This document shows positions 6,135-8,608 of a stretch of DNA of 8,608 nucleotides, one piece after another. The notes beneath the pieces were generated by a model. It was not told where the DNA came from. It did not search any database and was given only the letters and a program-made list of their open reading frames with translations. A program made the position numbers and the translations under genes. Within the stretch, counting starts at the first letter, position 1. Every line of letters starts with the position of its first letter. This DNA comes from Treponema sp. (GTDB lineage: Bacteria > Spirochaetota > Spirochaetia > Treponematales > Breznakiellaceae), in assembly GCA_031254175.1 (NCBI GenBank), contig JAIRUY010000235.1:1-8608 (forward strand). The letters are read 5' to 3'.

Positions 6135-6146
6135 CAGCTGCCTTTT
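6126..6146 (+). terminator. candidate compact terminator between convergent PHP and dnaJ genes
   Basis: AAAAGGTAG and CTGCCTTTT flank the loop CAG, giving a 9-bp stem with one G-U pair on the plus-strand RNA. The stem contains the PHP stop codon (6132-6134) and touches the dnaJ stop (6145-6147). On the minus-strand RNA the wobble becomes an A-C mismatch, but the following run of six U is better, so it could serve dnaJ weakly too. The plus-strand U-run is only four. The convergent position is the main support. Confidence 0.4.
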
Positions 6147-7263
6147 ACACATCCGCAAGCTGTGAAAGCGGGATGGGTTTTGGACTGTCGTCCTGGCCTT
6201 CGATTTTGGCCAGTTCTTCGAGTAGTTCTTTTCCGCGCCGGGAAAGCTTTTCAGGAATTTTCACAACAAGTTTAATATAAAGACTGCCGCGGCTGCTTCC
6301 TGAGGGAACTCCCTCATCACGGATGCGGAGCATTTTTCCGTTTTGGATACCGGCGGGCACTTTTACCCTGATTTTTTTGTTGTCCAGTGTTGTTACGTGA
6401 ATATCAGCGCCAAGGGCTGCCTGGCTTACAGAAACCGGAACAGCGCAATAAAGCTCGAGCCCCTGCCGTTCAAAGTGTTCATGGGGTTTTGTTCTGATAA
6501 ATACATATAAATCGCCCGCAGGTCCGCCATTGGGGCCTGCGTCTCCCTGCTTTGGAATGACAACACGTTTCCCGTTTTCAACGCCTGCCGGAATGGTAAC
6601 CATTATTTTCTGCCGCTTTTTCTGTGTTCCCGAACCGCTGCAGTCATTACATGGTTTTTCAACTATATAACCGTCACCGTGGCAATTATGGCAGGTTGTA
6701 GCTACCGAGAAAAACCCCTGACTGTGGCGTACCTGACCGGAGCCCCGGCACGTAGGACAGGTTTTTTTGCTTGACCCGTCCGCCGAACCGGAACCTTTGC
6801 AGGTTGTGCAGGTTTCGTTATGTGAATATTGTATTTCAACCTTTGTCCCAAAGACAGCGTCTTTAAAAGGAATCTCGATATCATAGCGAAGATTGGCTCC
6901 CTGCCTTACGCCGCCGGAAGATCCCCTGCGGAAACCGCCGCCGAAAAAACTGTCAAATATGCTGCCGAAACCGCCCTCGCCAAAGATGTCTTCAAAGCCC
7001 CGGAACACGCTGGAATAATCACCCTGACCGCTCATGCCTTCTACTCCGGCAAAACCGAACTGATCATAAGCGGCCTTTTTCTGGTCATCGGCAAGAATTT
7101 CGTAGGCTTCAGTCGCTTCCTTGAATTTTTCCTCGGCATGTTTATCGCCGGGATTTTTGTCCGGGTGGTATTGAATGGCAAGCTTGCGATACGCCTTTTT
7201 TATATCATCCTTTGAGGAATTTTTCTGTACTCCGAGAACTTCGTAATAATCGCGTTTTGCCAT
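6145..7263 (-). CDS. dnaJ: chaperone protein DnaJ (type I Hsp40)
   Basis: This complete type I Hsp40 of 372 residues stimulates the ATPase of DnaK and delivers unfolded polypeptides in the cytoplasm. The J domain (about 4-69) contains the catalytic HPD at 33-35 (YHPDKNPGD). A Gly/Phe-rich linker follows (about 70-122), then the zinc-binding domain with four CxxCxGxG repeats at 152-159, 169-176, 191-198 and 205-212, all cysteines present. The C-terminal substrate-binding and dimerisation region runs to LADV. The start MAKRDYYEVLGV is the family norm. It lies 37 nt after the dnaK stop and is almost certainly cotranscribed with it. The bases just before the ATG are pyrimidine-rich with no Shine-Dalgarno sequence; the only strong one overlaps the dnaK stop and is separated from the ATG by a hairpin (see 7264-7302). 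Confidence 0.98.
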   Translation of the reverse strand: MAKRDYYEVLGVQKNSSKDDIKKAYRKLAIQYHPDKNPGDKHAEEKFKEATEAYEILADDQKKAAYDQFGFAGVEGMSGQGDYSSVFRGFEDIFGEGGFGSIFDSFFGGGFRRGSSGGVRQGANLRYDIEIPFKDAVFGTKVEIQYSHNETCTTCKGSGSADGSSKKTCPTCRGSGQVRHSQGFFSVATTCHNCHGDGYIVEKPCNDCSGSGTQKKRQKIMVTIPAGVENGKRVVIPKQGDAGPNGGPAGDLYVFIRTKPHEHFERQGLELYCAVPVSVSQAALGADIHVTTLDNKKIRVKVPAGIQNGKMLRIRDEGVPSGSSRGSLYIKLVVKIPEKLSRRGKELLEELAKIEGQDDSPKPIPLSQLADV

Positions 7264-7302
7264 ATATGAGGAGAGAGGAACTACCCCCTCTCCTGACCTC
7301 CT
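7264..7302 (-). promoter_or_regulatory. dnaJ translation-initiation structure: distant Shine-Dalgarno sequence bridged by a 9-bp hairpin
   Basis: Read on the minus strand, AGGAGGT (7302-7296) overlaps the dnaK TAG stop and is a full match to the ribosome's anti-Shine-Dalgarno core. Two bases later comes GGAGAGGGG (7293-7285), which pairs with CCTCTCTCC (7278-7270) across a six-base loop; eight pairs are Watson-Crick and one is G-U. TCATAT then leads into the dnaJ ATG (7263). The linear gap from Shine-Dalgarno sequence to ATG is 32 nt, too long for normal initiation. With the hairpin folded it is 8 nt, which is optimal. The sequence and pairing are seen directly; the effect on initiation is inferred. 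Confidence 0.6.
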
Positions 7303-8608
7303 ATTTGTCGTCTACAACTTCGTAGTCCGCGTCTTCTGCGCTCTTGGTGTTGTCGCCGCCGGAAGGACCGGCGCCTCCCATATCCGGACCGCCCTGATCC
7401 GGCTGCTGCCCCGCAGCGTTGGCGCCCTGTTGTTTATAAATTTCTTCAGCGATTTTATAGGAAACCTGCTTAAGCGCCTCGGTTTTTTCCTTAATAGAGT
7501 TAAGATCGCCGCTTTCAATGACCTTGCGCAAATCGGCAATAGCTTCTTCCGCTTTTGCTTTGTCTTCCGCATTTACCTTGTCGCCAAGATCTTTTATGTT
7601 TTTTTCCGTGCTATAGATCATTGAGTCGGCTTCGTTGCGGATTTCGGCTTTTTCACGCTCTTTTTTATCTTCTTCTGCGTGAATTTCCGCTTCTTTTACC
7701 ATGCGATCGATATCTGTATCACTCAAACCCGATGAACTTTCGATGCGAATTTTTTGTTCCTTGCCTGTGCCAAGATCTTTCGCGCTGACGTGTACTATAC
7801 CGTTTGCGTCAATGTCGAAGGTTACTTCTATCTGCGGAACTCCGCGCGGAGCGGGAGGAATGCCGACAAGATCGAAGCGGCCGAGAACACGGTTCTGGTT
7901 TGCCATTTCCCGTTCGCCCTGCAAGACCTGAATTGAAACGGCAGTCTGGCCGTCCGCCGCAGTGGAAAAGATTTGGCTCTTGCGTGTAGGAATGGTAGTA
8001 TTGCGCGTAATGAGTTTTGTCATAACGCCGCCGAGGGTTTCGATGCCAAGCGAAAGCGGAGTGACATCCAAAAGAAGCACGTCTTTTACATCGCCGCCGA
8101 GAATGCCGCCCTGAATTGCCGCGCCGACAGCAACCGCTTCGTCCGGGTTAACGCCTTTGTTGGGCTCTTTTTTAAACAGATCCTTAACAATCTGCTGTAC
8201 CGCGGGAATGCGGGTAGAGCCGCCGACAAGAATAACTTCATCAATTTGATCCGCGTTTAATCCTGCGTCCGAAAGAGCTTTTTTACAGGGTTCTTTGGAA
8301 CGTTCAAGCAGGTCTGATACCATCTGCTCAAACTTTGCCCTTGTCAGAGATTTTTGAAGATGCTTGGGACCGTTTTGGTCGGCTGTAATAAAGGGCAGAT
8401 TGATTTCGGTGGACTGCATGGACGATAATTCAATCTTTGCCTTTTCCGCGGCTTCACGCAGACGCTGAAGCGCCATGCGATCCTTTCCAAGATCGATGCC
8501 TGTGTCTTTTTTAAATTCATCAATAAGCCATTCCATAACACGGCGGTCAAAATCATCGCCGCCGAGATGGGTGTCGCCGTTTGTGGCTTTTACTTCGAAA
8601 ACTCCATC
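7301..8608 (-). CDS. dnaK: chaperone protein DnaK (Hsp70), N-terminus off the window
   Basis: The frame runs from the window edge to TAG at 7301-7303 (435 residues), beginning DGVFEVKATNGDTHLGGDDF, which corresponds to about residue 208 of E. coli DnaK, so roughly a third of the protein lies outside. Visible parts are the end of the actin-like ATPase domain with the Hsp70 signature VGGSTRIP (fragment residues 128-135), the interdomain linker DVLLLDVTPLSLGIE (about 176-190), the beta-sandwich peptide-binding domain, the helical lid from about residue 290, and a Gly/Pro/Gln-rich tail ending DADYEVVDDK, a variant of the acidic EEVK-type end. No inactivating change is seen. DnaK is the ATP-driven folding chaperone of the cytoplasm and partner of the adjacent DnaJ. 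Upstream genes such as grpE or hrcA may lie beyond the edge. An internal ATG at 8536 is not the start, since coding similarity continues upstream. Confidence 0.98.
   Translation of the reverse strand, partial: DGVFEVKATNGDTHLGGDDFDRRVMEWLIDEFKKDTGIDLGKDRMALQRLREAAEKAKIELSSMQSTEINLPFITADQNGPKHLQKSLTRAKFEQMVSDLLERSKEPCKKALSDAGLNADQIDEVILVGGSTRIPAVQQIVKDLFKKEPNKGVNPDEAVAVGAAIQGGILGGDVKDVLLLDVTPLSLGIETLGGVMTKLITRNTTIPTRKSQIFSTAADGQTAVSIQVLQGEREMANQNRVLGRFDLVGIPPAPRGVPQIEVTFDIDANGIVHVSAKDLGTGKEQKIRIESSSGLSDTDIDRMVKEAEIHAEEDKKEREKAEIRNEADSMIYSTEKNIKDLGDKVNAEDKAKAEEAIADLRKVIESGDLNSIKEKTEALKQVSYKIAEEIYKQQGANAAGQQPDQGGPDMGGAGPSGGDNTKSAEDADYEVVDDK

Noticed and set aside
6829..7215. 128-codon open frame on the plus strand
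   Set aside because: It is entirely antisense to the J-domain, Gly/Phe linker and first zinc-finger repeat of dnaJ, which are unambiguous.
1..8608. Search by eye for tRNA, rRNA, CRISPR repeats, insertion-sequence ends and direct repeats
   Set aside because: No cloverleaf, repeated spacer pattern, transposase frame or long repeat was seen; nearly all of the window is occupied by coding sequence.

Overview
The window looks like chromosomal DNA of a free-living or host-associated bacterium of moderate GC content. The overall protein flavour (a cyclic-nucleotide-binding/TPR protein beside a Crp-type regulator, a SpoIIM-like membrane protein, dnaK directly followed by dnaJ) suggests a Treponema-like spirochaete. 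That placement is an impression from gene content, not a tested assignment. No mobile element, tRNA, rRNA or CRISPR array was seen, and coding density is very high.

Layout. (1) Positions 1-5128, minus strand: a tightly packed six-gene block read right to left. It runs amidohydrolase -> CNB/TPR protein (interrupted by an in-frame TAA) -> Crp/Fnr-type regulator -> small DUF5362-like membrane protein -> RDD membrane protein -> SpoIIM-family membrane protein, whose C-terminus lies off the left edge. Junctions are TAATG, a 1-nt gap, 15 nt, 15 nt and ATGA, so one polycistronic mRNA with translational coupling is likely. (2) Positions 5129-5264: a divergent control region with a perfect 7+1+7 palindrome lying under overlapping -10 boxes of both strands. 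(3) Positions 5265-6134, plus strand: a PHP-family metallophosphoesterase resembling TrpH/YciV (RNase AM). (4) Positions 6145-8608, minus strand: dnaJ complete and dnaK without its N-terminal third, converging on the PHP gene with only 10 nt between stop codons.

How the genes may work together. DnaK and DnaJ form the Hsp70 chaperone pair. In the left block, RDD and SpoIIM proteins are often encoded together near MoxR-type AAA+ ATPases and DUF58 proteins; such genes may lie beyond the left edge. Here that membrane pair shares an operon with two cyclic-nucleotide-binding proteins, one a DNA-binding regulator and one with TPR repeats, and with a metal-dependent amidohydrolase of unknown substrate.

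Most notable points: a 9-bp hairpin between dnaK and dnaJ that appears to bring a perfect but distant Shine-Dalgarno sequence to within 8 nt of the dnaJ start; a nonsense codon splitting the CNB/TPR gene with the downstream frame intact; and the palindromic divergent promoter.
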